Made by a program: the position numbers and the translations under genes
Notes under the pieces: generated by a model
Told to the model about the DNA's origin: nothing
The model's input: only the letters and a program-made list of their open reading frames with translations
Database searches by the model: none
Part shown: in pieces, positions 9,151 through 29,147 of the stretch
Position numbering within the stretch: position 1 is the stretch's first letter
Layout: every line of letters begins with the position of its first letter
Assembly (NCBI RefSeq): GCF_004522175.1
Contig: NZ_SDEB01000008.1
Location: forward strand, 52,917-116,916
Direction: 5' to 3'
DNA: 64,000 nucleotides
DNA from: Paracoccus ravus
Lineage (GTDB): Bacteria; Pseudomonadota; Alphaproteobacteria; Rhodobacterales; Rhodobacteraceae

Positions 9151-9216
9151 GGCAAACCCCATTCCCTCGTAGGGCATCGACCCATCGTTGGAAACATTTA
9201 GTGAAAGAACGGAAAA

Positions 9217-9588
9217 ATGGCTGATCTGAAAAAACTCGCCGAAGAAATCGTGGGCCTGACCCTGCTGGAAGCCCAGGAACTGAAAACCATCCTGAAAGAC
9301 GAATACGGCATCGAGCCGGCTGCTGGTGGCGCCGTCATGGTTGCTGGTCCGGCTGCAGCTGCTGAAGCCGCTGAAGAGAAAACCGAATTCGACGTCGTCC
9401 TGACCGACGCCGGCGCGAACAAGATCAACGTGATCAAAGAAGTTCGCGGCATCACCGGTCTGGGCCTGAAAGAAGCCAAAGACCTGGTCGAAGCCGGTGG
9501 CAAAGTCAAAGAAGGCGTCTCGAAAGCCGACGCCGAAGACATGAAGAAAAAACTCGAAGCGGCTGGTGCCAAGGTCGAGCTGAAGTAA
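9217..9588 (+). CDS. rplL: 50S ribosomal protein L7/L12
   Basis: L7/L12 forms the multicopy stalk that recruits translational GTPases. The 123-aa protein has the N-terminal dimerisation domain, an Ala-rich hinge (about residues 38-52, [10 protein letters not shown]), and the globular C-terminal domain with [15 protein letters not shown]. Codons are strongly biased to those of highly expressed genes, with many GAA, AAA and GGT. It is 66 nt after rplJ. Confidence 0.98.
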   Translation: MADLKKLAEEIVGLTLLEAQELKTILKDEYGIEPAAGGAVMVAGPAAAAEAAEEKTEFDVVLTDAGANKINVIKEVRGITGLGLKEAKDLVEAGGKVKEGVSKADAEDMKKKLEAAGAKVELK

Positions 9589-9596
9589 TCTGGACC

Positions 9597-9666
9597 GCAC
9601 CATATGGTGCTGTCCGATTCATTTCGGAAGAAATGGGCAGGGTCCGGGGTTTCCTCGGTCCCTGCC
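9597..9666 (+). promoter_or_regulatory. Paired hairpins in the rplL-rpoB gap
   Basis: The 259-nt gap holds a perfect 14-nt palindrome GCACCATATGGTGC (9597-9610) and a stem of GGCAGGG/CCCTGCC plus CCG/CGG with one mismatch (9636-9666). Neither has a T-run. In E. coli this gap contains an attenuator and an RNase III processing site that set the rpoB level relative to rplL; a similar role is plausible. The rest of the gap to 9847 shows no convincing promoter or gene. Confidence 0.45.
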
Positions 9667-9847
9667 GAACCTGTCTTGAAGGGCGGTTTCGCAAGAATCC
9701 AGAGACCTTCCTTCAGGGCATGTTCGGGGTTCGGGAGCCGTGCGGTGGGACGCGCGGCACGAATGGAACCCCGCCCCTCATTCGCCGCCTTGTGCCGGTC
9801 GGGCCCCGACGACCGCTGCAAGCGAAAGACGAAAGGTTAGACCCTCT

Positions 9848-13996
<4,149 letters not shown>

Positions 13997-14051
13997 GGGC
14001 GCGTCAGCGCCCCACTTTCCCCCTTTCCGCGCCGCTCATTAGGATTTGAAA

Positions 14052-18260
<4,209 letters not shown>

Positions 18261-18282
18261 TCCCGCCAGATCGCAGAACAGG

Positions 18283-18317
18283 AAAAGGCCCGGCCATGCG
18301 CCGGGCCTTTTTTGTTT
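18283..18317 (+). terminator. Terminator after rpoC
   Basis: AAAAGGCCCGG pairs with CCGGGCCTTTT around a 7-nt loop, and the T-run continues. It is one of the clearest rho-independent terminators in the window and closes the secE-rpoC section. Confidence 0.9.
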
Positions 18318-18832
18318 CCGAAACCGGGGCCGGGCGCGCCTCGACTGATCCAGCGGTGCCGGATCCGACCTGCCGGACGATTGCGAGGCGATCTGCGCGA
18401 CCCGTGATCCGCCTCATGTGCGGCGGAGGGATCCTCACCCCGATCCGCCGGTGTCGGCATTGCCTGCTGTCTCACTCATCGAGCTTCCCCCTTGCTGCGA
18501 GCCGCGATGGATTGCCAAGGATCTGGCATGGCCATTCGTGAAAGGGGTCAAGCATGGCAAGGAGCCCGGTCGGAACTTGCCTTCGGCCTGGACGACCCTG
18601 ACAGGAGGCATCGCGTTTGCCTTTGTCATCCCTGCTCTTGAATACGCAGCGTGCTGCTTCTGCAGGGCCTCAAGCTGGCCGGGATTTCGCCACGGTCGGT
18701 CCGGCCGGTCCCTCACTGACAGGCGGGAACCGTGCGGCCGCTTGTGCAATGCCGGCTCTTCTCCTCTTCATTTGCCCTGTCTATAGGTTGCGGGTCGGGA
18801 TTCTCCGAGGACCGGCTTTCTGAAGGCGATGA
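18318..18832 (+). other. 515-nt stretch without a convincing gene
   Basis: Open frames exist on both strands, but none has a plausible start, coding-like wobble bias or recognisable protein. No tRNA or insertion-sequence end is visible. A TATAGG hexamer at 18782-18787 could be the -10 of a promoter for the next gene, but a matching -35 is weak. It may contain degraded sequence. Confidence 0.5.
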
Positions 18833-19696
18833 ATGATGGACGGTGCGATGCGGGTGCAGATGCTTGGCCTATGCCGCTTTTCCTATCTGGGAGGGCGCGG
18901 CTTTCAGGTGGTCCATGACAGCCTCGACGAGCGCCGCGCGTTTCTTTACGACCCTGAGCGTCTGGCCCGCCGCTGGTTCTGGTTCGAGAATGTCACCTTG
19001 CCGGCATTGCTGGCGCAGACCGACCCGGATTTCACGATGGTCGTGATGACCGGGCCCGACCTTCCCGAGCCCTATCTGACGCGCCTGCACGAACTGACCG
19101 AGATCGCTCCGCAGTTCAAGCTGGCGCTGATCCCGCCGATGGAACTGCATCTGGACGCCTGTTTGCAGGCGATCAAGCCGCATGTCGAGGCGGGTGCCGA
19201 TGTGGTGGGACATTTCCGACAGGATGACGACGATGCCGTCGCGGTCGATTATGTCGAGAACGCCCGGCGCGATTTCGCCGCGATGCGTCCGCTTTGGCAA
19301 CGCAAGCGGCGGCTCTCTTGCGACTATGCGCGGGGCCTCGTGCTCAAGGCGGGTCCGCGCGGGATCGCGGTGGAACCCCGCATCATCTATAATGCGGTCG
19401 CCGGGCTGACGGCCTATCTGCCCCCGGATGCCGAGCGCAGCATCATGAATTTCCCGCATTGGAAGATGGGGCTCTATATGCCCGGCGTGATGCAGACCGA
19501 TCGGCTGATGTTCGTGCGCTTCCTGAACCATGACAATGATTCCGGCGCCATCGGGGCGGGTTACCCTTGGGAAATCAAGGACCCGGACTGGGCTGCGGTT
19601 CTGTCCGAACGTTTCCGTATCGACCTTACCAGTCTCGAGCAGGCGGCGCGGGATTACCGGCTGCCAGGGGCGGATCGCCCGCGCTGGGGAAAGTAG
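18833..19696 (+). CDS. Putative rhamnosyltransferase-family glycosyltransferase
   Basis: The 287-aa product resembles the Pfam putative rhamnosyl transferase family. It has the [15 protein letters not shown] opening, a [17 protein letters not shown] segment, and an acidic FRQDDDDAV motif (about residues 128-136) expected to bind metal and nucleotide-sugar. No signal peptide or membrane helix is evident. ATGs at 18833, 18836 and 18848 are all in frame; GAAGG lies just upstream of the first. The family name rests on weak functional evidence, so glycosyltransferase is the safer call. It stands alone between rpoC and rpsL, which are usually closer together, and suggests an inserted surface-glycan gene. 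Confidence 0.7.
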   Translation: MMDGAMRVQMLGLCRFSYLGGRGFQVVHDSLDERRAFLYDPERLARRWFWFENVTLPALLAQTDPDFTMVVMTGPDLPEPYLTRLHELTEIAPQFKLALIPPMELHLDACLQAIKPHVEAGADVVGHFRQDDDDAVAVDYVENARRDFAAMRPLWQRKRRLSCDYARGLVLKAGPRGIAVEPRIIYNAVAGLTAYLPPDAERSIMNFPHWKMGLYMPGVMQTDRLMFVRFLNHDNDSGAIGAGYPWEIKDPDWAAVLSERFRIDLTSLEQAARDYRLPGADRPRWGK

Positions 19697-19718
19697 GCCG
19701 CGGCCGTGGGGGCGGCTG

Positions 19719-19747
19719 TTGACTCACCCGGTGATTCCCCCTATAGC
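19719..19747 (+). promoter_or_regulatory. Sigma-70-type promoter of the str operon
   Basis: TTGACT (19719-19724) and TATAGC (19742-19747) are spaced exactly 17 nt, and a G/C-rich discriminator follows. It implies a leader of about 195 nt before rpsL. This is the best promoter match I found in the window. Confidence 0.75.
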
Positions 19748-19949
19748 GCCCACACCCGGCAGAGTCCTGCCTGGGGCCCAGAACCTATCATTGGTCAAGA
19801 TCCGGGCGCATGCCCCGATCCTCTGGAATGAAACCCATCCTCCCCCATGGGATGCGATGGGTCGTGGCGTTTCGCGATGGGCGCGAACGCTGTCGAGAAG
19901 TGGCGCAGCAATCGCTGCGAGTATTGACGAAAGCAAGACGGGGAACCGA

Positions 19950-20321
19950 ATGCCGACGATCCAACAGCTGATCCGCAAACCGCGGCAGCCGAAAGTGCAG
20001 CGCTCGAAGTCGCAGCACCTGCAAGGGTGCCCGCAGAAGCGCGGCGTGTGCACGCGTGTGTATACCACCACGCCGAAGAAACCGAACTCCGCTATGCGTA
20101 AAGTCGCCAAAGTGCGTCTGACGAATGGCTTCGAGGTCATCTCCTACATCCCGGGCGAAAAGCACAACCTCCAGGAACACAGCGTCGTGCTGATCCGTGG
20201 CGGCCGTGTAAAAGACCTTCCGGGTGTCCGTTACCACATCCTGCGCGGTGTGCTGGATACCCAAGGCGTCAAAGACCGTCGTCAACGCCGTTCGAAATAC
20301 GGCGCGAAGCGTCCGAAGTAA
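19950..20321 (+). CDS. rpsL: 30S ribosomal protein S12
   Basis: S12 lies at the decoding centre. The 123-aa protein contains [13 protein letters not shown] and [13 protein letters not shown]. Lys43/44 and Lys88 match the positions where streptomycin-resistance changes occur in other bacteria, and all are wild type. The ATG at 19950 ([10 protein letters not shown]) is the family start; a long upstream in-frame extension runs through the promoter and is spurious. rpsG follows after 12 nt. Confidence 0.98.
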   Translation: MPTIQQLIRKPRQPKVQRSKSQHLQGCPQKRGVCTRVYTTTPKKPNSAMRKVAKVRLTNGFEVISYIPGEKHNLQEHSVVLIRGGRVKDLPGVRYHILRGVLDTQGVKDRRQRRSKYGAKRPK

Positions 20322-20333
20322 GGAGAGGCATCA

Positions 20334-20804
20334 ATGTCCCGTCGTCACGCCGCTGAGAAGCGCGAAGTTCTGCCGGACGCCAAGTTTGGCGATCGCGTAC
20401 TGACCAAATTCATGAACAACCTGATGGTTGACGGTAAGAAATCGACCGCCGAACGCATCGTTTACTCGGCGCTTGATCGCGTTCAGGGCAAACTGAAGCG
20501 TGAGCCGATCGAAGTCTTCCACGAAGCCCTCGACAACGTGAAGCCCTCCGTCGAAGTGCGCTCGCGCCGCGTCGGTGGTGCGACCTACCAGGTTCCGGTT
20601 GAAGTCCGTCCGACCCGCCGCGAAGCTCTGGCGATCCGTTGGCTGATCACTGCGGCGAAAAACCGCAACGAGCACACCATGGAAGAGCGTCTCGCAGGCG
20701 AGCTGGCCGATGCCGTCAATGGCCGCGGCACCGCTGTCAAGAAACGCGAAGACACCCACAAGATGGCCGACGCGAACAAAGCGTTCAGCCACTACCGCTG
20801 GTAA
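20334..20804 (+). CDS. rpsG: 30S ribosomal protein S7
   Basis: S7 nucleates assembly of the 30S head and binds 16S rRNA near the E site; in E. coli it also represses the str operon. The 156-aa sequence has the family motifs [18 protein letters not shown] and [26 protein letters not shown] precedes the ATG. fusA starts 12 nt downstream. Confidence 0.98.
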   Translation: MSRRHAAEKREVLPDAKFGDRVLTKFMNNLMVDGKKSTAERIVYSALDRVQGKLKREPIEVFHEALDNVKPSVEVRSRRVGGATYQVPVEVRPTRREALAIRWLITAAKNRNEHTMEERLAGELADAVNGRGTAVKKREDTHKMADANKAFSHYRW

Positions 20805-20816
20805 GGGAATAGCATC

Positions 20817-22940
20817 ATGGCACGGGAATATCCGCTCCAGCGCTACCGTAACTTCGGGATCATGGCCCACATCGACGCGGGCAAGACCACGACGACCGAG
20901 CGCATCCTCTACTACACCGGCAAGTCCCATAAGATCGGCGAAGTCCACGACGGCGCCGCGACCATGGACTGGATGGAGCAGGAGCAGGAGCGGGGCATCA
21001 CCATTACCTCGGCTGCGACGACCACTTTCTGGCAGCGCCAGGAAGATCCGACCACCGAAGGCACCTCGGACACGAAGTACCGCTTCAACATCATCGACAC
21101 CCCCGGCCACGTCGACTTCACCATCGAAGTCGAACGTTCGCTGGCCGTGCTTGACGGTGCGATCTGCCTTCTCGACGCCAACGCTGGCGTTGAACCGCAG
21201 ACCGAGACCGTGTGGCGCCAGGCTGACCGCTACAAGGTTCCGCGGATCGTGTTCGTCAACAAGATGGACAAGATCGGCGCTGACTTCTTCAACTGCGTGA
21301 AGATGATCAAGGACCGTACCGGCGGCATCCCGTGCCCGATCGCTTTCCCGATCGGCGCCGAGGACAAGCTGGAAGGCATCGTCGACCTGATCAAGATGGA
21401 AGAGTGGGTCTATAAAGGCGAAGACCTCGGCGCGAGCTGGGTCCGTCAACCGATCCGCGAAGAACTTCAGGATCTGGCCGATGAATGGCGCGCCAACATG
21501 ATCGAGCTTGCCGTCGAGCAGGACGATGCCGCCATGGAAGCCTATCTGGAAGGCAACGAGCCCGACGAAGCCACCCTGCGCGGTCTGATCCGCAAAGGCA
21601 CGCTGTCGCTCTCGTTCTTCCCGGTCACCGCTGGCTCGGCGTTCAAGAACAAAGGCGTTCAGCCGCTTCTGAACTCGGTCATCGACTTCCTGCCCTCGCC
21701 GCTGGACGTCCCCGCCTATATGGGCTTCGCCCCGGGCGACGAGACCGAAACGCGGAACCTCGAGCGTCGTGCCGATGACGCGCAGCCCTTCTCGGGCCTC
21801 GCGTTCAAGATCATGAACGACCCCTTCGTCGGTTCGCTGACCTTCACCCGCCTGTATTCGGGCGTGCTGAAGAAGGGCGATCAGATGATGAACTCGACCA
21901 AAGGCAAGCGCGAACGCGTTGGCCGGATGATGATGATGCACTCGATCAACCGCGAGGAGATCGAAGAAGCCTTCGCAGGCGACATCATCGCGCTGGCCGG
22001 TCTGAAGGACACCACCACGGGCGACACGCTGTGCGATCCGAACAACCCGGTTGTTCTGGAAACCATGACCTTCCCCGAGCCGGTGATCGAGATCGCCGTC
22101 GAGCCGAAGTCGAAAGCTGACCAGGAAAAGATGGGCCTCGCCCTTCAGCGCCTGTCGGCCGAAGACCCGTCCTTCCGCGTCGAAACCGACATCGAGTCGG
22201 GCCAGACCATCATGAAGGGCATGGGCGAACTTCACCTCGACATTCTGGTCGACCGGATGAAGCGCGAGTTCAAGGTCGAAGCGAACATCGGTGCGCCGCA
22301 GGTGGCTTACCGTGAAACGATCTCGACCGCGGCCGATATCGACTACACGCACAAGAAACAGACCGGTGGTACCGGCCAGTTCGCGCGCGTGAAGCTGACG
22401 ATCACCCCGACCGAGCCCGGCGAAGGCTACTCGTTCGAATCGAAGATCGTTGGTGGTGCGGTTCCGAAGGAATACATCCCCGGCGTCGAAAAAGGCATCA
22501 AGTCCGTCATGGACTCGGGCCCGCTGGCAGGCTTCCCGGTCATCGACTTCAAGGTCGCCCTGACCGACGGTGCCTTCCACGACGTCGACTCGTCGGTTCT
22601 TGCCTTCGAAATCGCTGCCCGTGCCGCGATGCGTGAAGGTCTGAAGAAGGCCGGTGCGAAACTGCTCGAGCCGATCATGAAAGTGGAAGTCGTGACGCCG
22701 GAAGAATATACCGGTTCGATCATCGGCGACCTGACCAGCCGTCGTGGCATGGTCCGTGGTCAGGACTCGCGCGGCAACGCCAATGTCATCGATGCCTTCG
22801 TGCCGCTGGCGAACATGTTCGGCTACATCAACAACCTGCGCTCGATGTCCTCGGGCCGTGCAGTGTTCTCGATGCAGTTCGACCATTACGAAGCCGTGCC
22901 GCAGAACATCTCGGACGAGATCCAGAAGAAATACGCCTGA
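20817..22940 (+). CDS. fusA: Elongation factor G
   Basis: EF-G is the GTPase that drives translocation. The 707-aa protein has all five domains. The P-loop AHIDAGKTT is at 17-25, [17 protein letters not shown] and [10 protein letters not shown] follow, and the C-terminal domains include [11 protein letters not shown] and GDLTSRRG. The small insertion around [11 protein letters not shown] in the G domain is common in alphaproteobacteria. It is the third gene of the str operon, 65 nt before tuf. Confidence 0.98.
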   Translation: MAREYPLQRYRNFGIMAHIDAGKTTTTERILYYTGKSHKIGEVHDGAATMDWMEQEQERGITITSAATTTFWQRQEDPTTEGTSDTKYRFNIIDTPGHVDFTIEVERSLAVLDGAICLLDANAGVEPQTETVWRQADRYKVPRIVFVNKMDKIGADFFNCVKMIKDRTGGIPCPIAFPIGAEDKLEGIVDLIKMEEWVYKGEDLGASWVRQPIREELQDLADEWRANMIELAVEQDDAAMEAYLEGNEPDEATLRGLIRKGTLSLSFFPVTAGSAFKNKGVQPLLNSVIDFLPSPLDVPAYMGFAPGDETETRNLERRADDAQPFSGLAFKIMNDPFVGSLTFTRLYSGVLKKGDQMMNSTKGKRERVGRMMMMHSINREEIEEAFAGDIIALAGLKDTTTGDTLCDPNNPVVLETMTFPEPVIEIAVEPKSKADQEKMGLALQRLSAEDPSFRVETDIESGQTIMKGMGELHLDILVDRMKREFKVEANIGAPQVAYRETISTAADIDYTHKKQTGGTGQFARVKLTITPTEPGEGYSFESKIVGGAVPKEYIPGVEKGIKSVMDSGPLAGFPVIDFKVALTDGAFHDVDSSVLAFEIAARAAMREGLKKAGAKLLEPIMKVEVVTPEEYTGSIIGDLTSRRGMVRGQDSRGNANVIDAFVPLANMFGYINNLRSMSSGRAVFSMQFDHYEAVPQNISDEIQKKYA

Positions 22941-22947
22941 TCGGGAT

Positions 22948-22968
22948 GGCGGGGCAGATCGCCCCGCC
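22948..22968 (+). other. Hairpin between fusA and tuf copy 2
   Basis: A perfect 8-bp stem GGCGGGGC/GCCCCGCC closes a 5-nt loop, followed by the imperfect T-tract TTTCCTCTT. It could be a partial terminator or an mRNA-stabilising element. Confidence 0.55.
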
Positions 22969-23005
22969 TTTCCTCTTAGACACCTGAATTCAAGGAGCCC
23001 TGCTT

Positions 23006-24181
<1,176 letters not shown>

Positions 24182-24190
24182 TTCGGGATC

Positions 24191-24218
24191 GGGCAGGGGG
24201 CCTTCGGGTCCCCGACCC
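24191..24218 (+). other. Hairpin after tuf copy 2
   Basis: GGGGGCC pairs with GGTCCCC (one G-T pair) around a TTCG loop, with further outer pairing interrupted by bulges. There is no T-run, so it is at most a leaky terminator. Confidence 0.4.
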
Positions 24219-24250
24219 AACGAAATTCCTGGCAGCGCCCGATTCGGGGG

Positions 24251-24279
24251 TTGCCAAAGGGCGGACCGGCGGCTATGTC
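24251..24279 (+). promoter_or_regulatory. Candidate promoter of the S10 operon
   Basis: TTGCCA and TATGTC are spaced 17 nt, about 95 nt before rpsJ. The match is moderate; position in the 192-nt tuf-rpsJ gap supports it. Confidence 0.35.
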
Positions 24280-24373
24280 GCCGGCCTGCCTATTTGGAAT
24301 ACCGGTTCGAAGCAGGCGCCGCGTGGTGCGTCGTCTGCCTCTCAATCGTTAATGCCCCGCAAGAGGGATTATA

Positions 24374-24682
24374 ATGCAAAGCCAGAATATCCGTATCCGG
24401 CTCAAGGCGTTCGATTACCGCGTCCTGGATGCCAGCACGCAGGAAATCGTGAACACTGCCAAGCGCACCGGCGCCACGGTTCGCGGCCCGATTCCGCTGC
24501 CGAACAAAATCGAGAAATTCACCGTTCTGCGCGGTCCGCACATCGACAAAAAATCCCGCGACCAGTGGGAAATCCGCACGCATAAGCGTCTGCTGGATAT
24601 CGTCGATCCGACCCCCCAGACCGTTGACGCCCTGATGAAGCTCGACCTCGCCGCTGGCGTTGATGTCGAAATCAAGGTGTAA
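24374..24682 (+). CDS. rpsJ: 30S ribosomal protein S10
   Basis: S10 is a 30S head protein and, as NusE, a NusB partner in antitermination. The 102-aa protein has the typical [13 protein letters not shown] start and the [25 protein letters not shown] segment. GAGGGA lies before the ATG. It opens the S10 operon, and rplC follows after 10 nt. Confidence 0.98.
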   Translation: MQSQNIRIRLKAFDYRVLDASTQEIVNTAKRTGATVRGPIPLPNKIEKFTVLRGPHIDKKSRDQWEIRTHKRLLDIVDPTPQTVDALMKLDLAAGVDVEIKV

Positions 24683-24692
24683 GGAGGCCATT

Positions 24693-25427
24693 ATGCTGCG
24701 GACTGGTGTAATCGCCAAGAAGCTGGGCATGACCCGGCTGTTCCTCGAAGACGGGCGTCAAGTCCCCGTCACCGTCCTTCACGTTGACAACTTGCAGGTT
24801 GTTGCTCAGCGCACCGTCGAAAAAGACGGCTACGTTGCGCTGCAGCTGGGTGCTGGCGAGGCGAAAGCCAAGCGCACCACCGCTGCCCTGCGTGGTCACT
24901 TCGCGAAGGCCAATGTCGCTCCGAAGCGCAAGATCGCGGAATTCCGCGTTGCCGCCGAAAACCTGATCGAAGTGGGCGAAGAAATCATCGCCGACCACTA
25001 CTTCGCAGGTCAGTTCGTCGACATCGCCGGTACCTCGATCGGTAAAGGCTTTGCCGGTGCGATGAAGCGTCACAACTTCGGTGGTCTGCGCGCCTCGCAC
25101 GGTGTGTCGATCTCGCACCGTTCGCACGGTTCGACCGGCCAGTGCCAAGACCCGGGTAAGGTCTTCAAAGGCAAGAAGATGGCGGGTCACCTTGGTGCCG
25201 TTCGCGTCACCACGCAGAACCTGCAAGTCGTTCGCACCGATGCCGACCGTGGCCTGATCATGGTCAAAGGCTCGGTTCCGGGTTCGAAAGGTGGCTGGGT
25301 CACCATCAAGGACGCCGTGAAGAAGCCGCTGGCTGAAGCCACCGTCTTCCCGGCTGCGATCCGTTCGAAGGCTGCCGCTGAGGCTCAGGTCTCTGCCGAG
25401 GCCGTTGCGCCCGAAGGAGACAACTGA
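24693..25427 (+). CDS. rplC: 50S ribosomal protein L3
   Basis: L3 binds near the peptidyl-transferase centre and starts 50S assembly. The 244-aa product begins [17 protein letters not shown]. It carries the conserved loop [21 protein letters not shown], whose Gln is methylated by PrmB in other bacteria. The last 25 residues are an Ala/Glu-rich extension. The ATG at 24693 follows AAGGAGG; the longer in-frame start at 24660 lies inside rpsJ. Its stop overlaps the rplD start by one base (TGATG). Confidence 0.97.
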   Translation: MLRTGVIAKKLGMTRLFLEDGRQVPVTVLHVDNLQVVAQRTVEKDGYVALQLGAGEAKAKRTTAALRGHFAKANVAPKRKIAEFRVAAENLIEVGEEIIADHYFAGQFVDIAGTSIGKGFAGAMKRHNFGGLRASHGVSISHRSHGSTGQCQDPGKVFKGKKMAGHLGAVRVTTQNLQVVRTDADRGLIMVKGSVPGSKGGWVTIKDAVKKPLAEATVFPAAIRSKAAAEAQVSAEAVAPEGDN

Positions 25428-26047
25428 TGAAACTCGATGTGATCACGCTCGAAGCCGGCAAGTCCGGTGACATCGACCTGAGCGATGACATCTTCGGGCT
25501 CGAGCCGCGCGCGGACCTTCTGCACCGCGTCGTTCGCTGGCAGCGTGCGAAAGCCCAACAGGGGACCCACTCGGTCCTGGGCAAGTCGGACGTCAGCTAC
25601 TCGACCAAGAAGATCTACCGCCAAAAAGGCACCGGTGGCGCTCGTCACGGTTCCCGCAAGGCGCCGACCTTCCGTCACGGTGGTGTGTACAAGGGCCCGA
25701 CCCCGCGTTCGCACGCTTTCGACCTGCCGAAGAAAGTTCGCGCGCTCGGTCTGAAGCACGCCCTGTCGGCGAAATTCGCTGCAGGCGAGCTGGTCATCGT
25801 TGACAGCCTGAACATCGCCGATGCCAAGACCTCGGCCGTTGCCAAAGCGGTCAAGGAAAACGGCTGGAAGCGCGTTCTGGTGATCGACGGTGCCGAAGTG
25901 AACGAGAACTTCGCCCGTGCCGCCCGCAACCTCGAAGGCGTGGACGTCCTGCCGTCGATGGGTGCCAACGTCTATGACATCCTGCGTCGCGACACGCTCG
26001 TGCTGACGCGCGCTGGTGTCGAAGCTCTGGAGGCTCGTCTGAAATGA
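25427..26047 (+). CDS. rplD: 50S ribosomal protein L4
   Basis: L4 lines the peptide exit tunnel and in gammaproteobacteria also represses the S10 operon. The 206-aa protein has the basic tunnel loop [20 protein letters not shown] (about residues 66-85). It overlaps rplC by 1 nt and rplW by 4 nt (ATGA), so the three are probably translationally coupled. Confidence 0.98.
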   Translation: MKLDVITLEAGKSGDIDLSDDIFGLEPRADLLHRVVRWQRAKAQQGTHSVLGKSDVSYSTKKIYRQKGTGGARHGSRKAPTFRHGGVYKGPTPRSHAFDLPKKVRALGLKHALSAKFAAGELVIVDSLNIADAKTSAVAKAVKENGWKRVLVIDGAEVNENFARAARNLEGVDVLPSMGANVYDILRRDTLVLTRAGVEALEARLK

Positions 26048-26340
26048 CCACGAAGCCCGAACATTACGATGTGATCGTAAAGCCGGTCATCACCGAGAAG
26101 GCAACGCTGGCTGGTGAAGCCAACGCTTACGTCTTCCAGGTGGCGAAAGACTCGAACAAGCCGGCGATCAAAGAGGCCGTCGAAGCTCTGTTCAACGTCA
26201 AGGTGAAGGCGGTCAACACCACCATCACCAAAGGCAAGACCAAGCGCTTCAAAGGCCGTCCGGGCGTCCGCTCGGATGTCAAGAAAGCCTATGTCACTCT
26301 GGAAGCCGGCAACTCTATCGACGTGTCGACCGGCCTCTGA
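26044..26340 (+). CDS. rplW: 50S ribosomal protein L23
   Basis: L23 surrounds the tunnel exit and is the docking site for trigger factor and SRP. The 98-aa sequence has the typical [13 protein letters not shown] start, the VKAVNT segment and the basic [16 protein letters not shown] loop. It starts within the last codons of rplD. A strong hairpin lies before rplB. Confidence 0.97.
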   Translation: MTTKPEHYDVIVKPVITEKATLAGEANAYVFQVAKDSNKPAIKEAVEALFNVKVKAVNTTITKGKTKRFKGRPGVRSDVKKAYVTLEAGNSIDVSTGL

Positions 26341-26357
26341 TATAGAGCCACCGAATC

Positions 26358-26380
26358 GACGGCCCCCCTGCGGGGCCGTC
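26358..26380 (+). other. Hairpin between rplW and rplB
   Basis: GACGGCCCC pairs with GGGGCCGTC around CCTGC and is followed by GTATTTT. The form is that of a terminator, but it lies inside the S10 operon, so read-through or antitermination is expected. Confidence 0.55.
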
Positions 26381-26434
26381 GTATTTTGACTGAAACGGAC
26401 CACCTACGGTCCAAAGCAACGGAAGACAGAAAGC

Positions 26435-27271
26435 ATGGCACTTAAGTCGTATAAACCGACTACGCCTGGCCAGCGTGGGCTGGTTCTGATCGACCGTTCG
26501 GAGCTTTGGAAAGGGCGCCCGGTCAAATCCCTCACTGAGGGTCTGACCAAGAACGGCGGCCGGAACAACACCGGACGGATCACGATGCGCCGCAAAGGCG
26601 GCGGGGCGAAGCGTCTCTACCGCATCGTCGATTTCAAACGCACCAAGTTCGACGTTTCGGCGACGGTCGAGCGGATCGAATACGATCCCAACCGCACCGC
26701 CTTCATCGCGCTGATCAAATACGAAGACGGCGAACAGGCCTACATCATCGCTCCGCAGCGTCTCGCTGTCGGTGACAAGGTGATCGCTGGCGCCAAAGTC
26801 GACGTCAAACCCGGCAACGCCATGCCCTTCTCGGGCATGCCGATCGGTACCATCGTCCACAATGTCGAGCTGAAGCCCGGCAAAGGTGGTCAGCTGGCAC
26901 GTTCGGCCGGGACCTACGCTCAATTCGTCGGTCGCGATGGCGGCTACGCTCAGATCCGCCTGTCCTCGGGCGAGCTGCGTCTGGTGCGTCAAGAGTGCAT
27001 GGCCACCATCGGTGCCGTGTCGAACTCGGACCACTCGAACCAGAATCTGGGCAAAGCAGGCCGCAACCGTCACAAGGGCATCCGCCCGAGCGTTCGCGGT
27101 GTTGCCATGAACCCGATCGACCACCCGCATGGTGGTGGTGAAGGTCGGACTTCGGGCGGCCGTCACCCGGTTACCCCGTGGGGCAAAGGCACCAAGGGTA
27201 ACAAGACCCGCACGAATAAAGCGACCGACAAATATATCCTGCGGTCGCGTAACGCGAAGAAGGGGCGCTAA
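26435..27271 (+). CDS. rplB: 50S ribosomal protein L2
   Basis: L2 is needed for subunit association and peptidyl transfer. The 278-aa protein has the family core [18 protein letters not shown] and the catalytic-region motif [13 protein letters not shown] near the C terminus. It begins [15 protein letters not shown]. The 94-nt gap from rplW contains two hairpins; rpsS starts 3 nt downstream. Confidence 0.98.
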   Translation: MALKSYKPTTPGQRGLVLIDRSELWKGRPVKSLTEGLTKNGGRNNTGRITMRRKGGGAKRLYRIVDFKRTKFDVSATVERIEYDPNRTAFIALIKYEDGEQAYIIAPQRLAVGDKVIAGAKVDVKPGNAMPFSGMPIGTIVHNVELKPGKGGQLARSAGTYAQFVGRDGGYAQIRLSSGELRLVRQECMATIGAVSNSDHSNQNLGKAGRNRHKGIRPSVRGVAMNPIDHPHGGGEGRTSGGRHPVTPWGKGTKGNKTRTNKATDKYILRSRNAKKGR

Positions 27272-27274
27272 TCC

Positions 27275-27553
27275 ATGGCACGTTCTATCTGGAAGGGCCC
27301 CTTTGTCGACGCATATGTGCTTCGCAAGGCGGACAAAGCCCGCGAGGCTGGCAAGTCGGATGTCATCAAGATCTGGTCGCGTCGTTCGACCATTCTGCCG
27401 CAGTTTGTCGGTCTGACTTTCGGCGTCTACAATGGCCACAAGCATATCCCGGTCGCCGTGACCGAGGAGATGATCGGCCAGAAGTTTGGTGAATACTCGC
27501 CGACGCGGACCTATTACGGTCACGCCGCCGACAAGAAAGCGAAGAGGAAGTAA
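27275..27553 (+). CDS. rpsS: 30S ribosomal protein S19
   Basis: S19 is a head protein that contacts S13 and tRNA. The 92-aa protein opens [14 protein letters not shown] and contains [13 protein letters not shown] and YNGHKHIPV, all family hallmarks. Its start is 3 nt after rplB. Confidence 0.98.
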   Translation: MARSIWKGPFVDAYVLRKADKAREAGKSDVIKIWSRRSTILPQFVGLTFGVYNGHKHIPVAVTEEMIGQKFGEYSPTRTYYGHAADKKAKRK

Positions 27554-27558
27554 TCGTC

Positions 27559-27954
27559 ATGGGTAAGGAACAAAATCCGCGCCGCGTGGCGGAGAACGAA
27601 GCGTTTGCCAAAACGAAAATGCTTCGCACCTCGCCGCAGAAGCTGAACCTCGTGGCTCAGCTGATCCGTGGCAAGAAAGTCGACAAGGCCCTGGCCGACC
27701 TGACTTTCTCGCACAAGCGTATCGCTGGTGACGTGAAGAAATGCCTTCAGTCGGCCATCGCCAACGCCGAGAACAACCATAACCTCGACGTCGACAACCT
27801 GATCGTTGCCGAAGCCTGGGTTGGCAAGAACCTCGTCATGAAACGTGGCCGTCCGCGCGCCCGTGGCCGTTACGGCAAGATCATGAAGCCGTTCTCGGAA
27901 ATCACCATCAAGGTCCGTCAGGTTGAAGCCGTCGAAGCTGGGGAGCGTGCGTAA
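27559..27954 (+). CDS. rplV: 50S ribosomal protein L22
   Basis: L22 spans the large subunit and its beta-hairpin lines the exit tunnel, where macrolide-resistance changes arise in other bacteria. The 131-aa product has [21 protein letters not shown] and the hairpin [15 protein letters not shown]. It shares one base with rpsC (TAATG). Confidence 0.98.
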   Translation: MGKEQNPRRVAENEAFAKTKMLRTSPQKLNLVAQLIRGKKVDKALADLTFSHKRIAGDVKKCLQSAIANAENNHNLDVDNLIVAEAWVGKNLVMKRGRPRARGRYGKIMKPFSEITIKVRQVEAVEAGERA

Positions 27955-28670
27955 TGGGTCAGAAGGTTAACCCGATTGGGATGCGTCTTCAGGTCAACCG
28001 CACCTGGGACAGCCGTTGGTACGCTGATGACAAGGATTACGGCAATCTTCTGCTGGAAGACCTGAAAATCCGCGACTTCGTTCATACCGAAGCCAAACAA
28101 GCCGGCGTCAGCCGCGTCATCATCGAGCGTCCGCACAAGAAGTGCCGCGTCACGATCTATGCCGCACGTCCGGGTGTCATCATCGGCAAAAAAGGCGCCG
28201 ATATCGAGACCCTGCGCAAGAAGCTGACGAACTTCACCGACTCGGAACTGCACCTCAACATCGTTGAAGTCCGCAAGCCCGAGCTGGACGCCCAGCTGGT
28301 TGCCGAGTCGATCGCTCAGCAGCTCGAGCGCCGCGTTTCGTTCCGTCGCGCCATGAAGCGCGCCGTGCAGAACGCTATGCGTATGGGTGCTCTGGGCATT
28401 CGTGTGAACGTTTCGGGCCGCCTTGGTGGCGCCGAGATCGCTCGCACCGAATGGTACCGTGAAGGTCGCGTCCCGCTGCACACCCTGCGCGCCGACATCG
28501 ACTATGCATTGTCGGAAGCCACGACCCCCTACGGGATCATCGGTGTGAAGACCTGGATCTTCAAAGGCGAGATCATGGAGCATGACCCGCAGGCACGTGA
28601 CCGTCGCGCGACTGAAGCGCAAGACGGCCCGTCTCCGCGTGGTCCGCGTCGTGACCGCGACGCGCGCTAA
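27954..28670 (+). CDS. rpsC: 30S ribosomal protein S3
   Basis: S3 lines the mRNA entry site. The 238-aa protein has the KH-domain motif [18 protein letters not shown] (about residues 72-89) and the C-terminal domain with [20 protein letters not shown]. The last 25 residues are a basic, low-complexity tail. It overlaps rplV by one base. Confidence 0.98.
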   Translation: MGQKVNPIGMRLQVNRTWDSRWYADDKDYGNLLLEDLKIRDFVHTEAKQAGVSRVIIERPHKKCRVTIYAARPGVIIGKKGADIETLRKKLTNFTDSELHLNIVEVRKPELDAQLVAESIAQQLERRVSFRRAMKRAVQNAMRMGALGIRVNVSGRLGGAEIARTEWYREGRVPLHTLRADIDYALSEATTPYGIIGVKTWIFKGEIMEHDPQARDRRATEAQDGPSPRGPRRDRDAR

Positions 28671-28682
28671 GGAGTAGTTGAG

Positions 28683-29096
28683 ATGCTGCAACCGAAACGG
28701 ACTAAGTTCCGCAAACAGCACAAGGGCCGTATCCACGGTGAAGCCAAGGGCGGTTTCGCCCTGAACTTCGGCTCCTTCGCGCTGAAGGCCACCGAGCCGG
28801 AGCGTGTGACGGCCCGCCAGATCGAAGCGGCTCGCCGCGCGATCACGCGTCACATGAAGCGTCAGGGTCGTGTCTGGATCCGCATTTTCCCGGATGTTCC
28901 GGTTTCGTCGAAGCCGACCGAAGTCCGTATGGGTAAAGGTAAGGGTTCGGTGGACTACTGGGCAGCCCGCGTCCATCCCGGCCGCATCATGTTCGAGATC
29001 GACGGCGTGTCCGACGAGATCGCGCGTGAGGCTCTGCGCCTGGGCGCGAACAAGCTGCCGGTGCTGACCCGCATCGTGGCCCGCGAAGACTGGTAA
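28683..29096 (+). CDS. rplP: 50S ribosomal protein L16
   Basis: L16 helps position A-site tRNA. The 137-aa sequence begins [16 protein letters not shown] and contains the conserved [15 protein letters not shown]. It is 12 nt after rpsC. A 190-nt gap with a strong hairpin separates it from rpmC, unusually long for this operon. Confidence 0.98.
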   Translation: MLQPKRTKFRKQHKGRIHGEAKGGFALNFGSFALKATEPERVTARQIEAARRAITRHMKRQGRVWIRIFPDVPVSSKPTEVRMGKGKGSVDYWAARVHPGRIMFEIDGVSDEIAREALRLGANKLPVLTRIVAREDW

Positions 29097-29117
29097 TCCC
29101 AGCTTTCGGATGAAAAT

Positions 29118-29147
29118 GACGCCCCGTCGGGAAACCGGCGGGGCGTC
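29118..29147 (+). other. Hairpin between rplP and rpmC
   Basis: GACGCCCCG-T-CGG closes a GAAA loop with CCG-G-CGGGGCGTC (12 pairs, one mismatch), followed by TCATTT. It is terminator-like but lies inside the operon. Confidence 0.5.

Noticed and set aside
18418-18786. A 122-codon + strand frame in the rpoC-glycosyltransferase gap
   Set aside because: No ribosome-binding site, many rare codons, Cys- and Arg-rich composition and a competing minus-strand frame of similar length.
20331-22886. An 851-codon open frame antisense to rpsG and fusA
   Set aside because: Shadow of two certain genes, with typical low-complexity composition.
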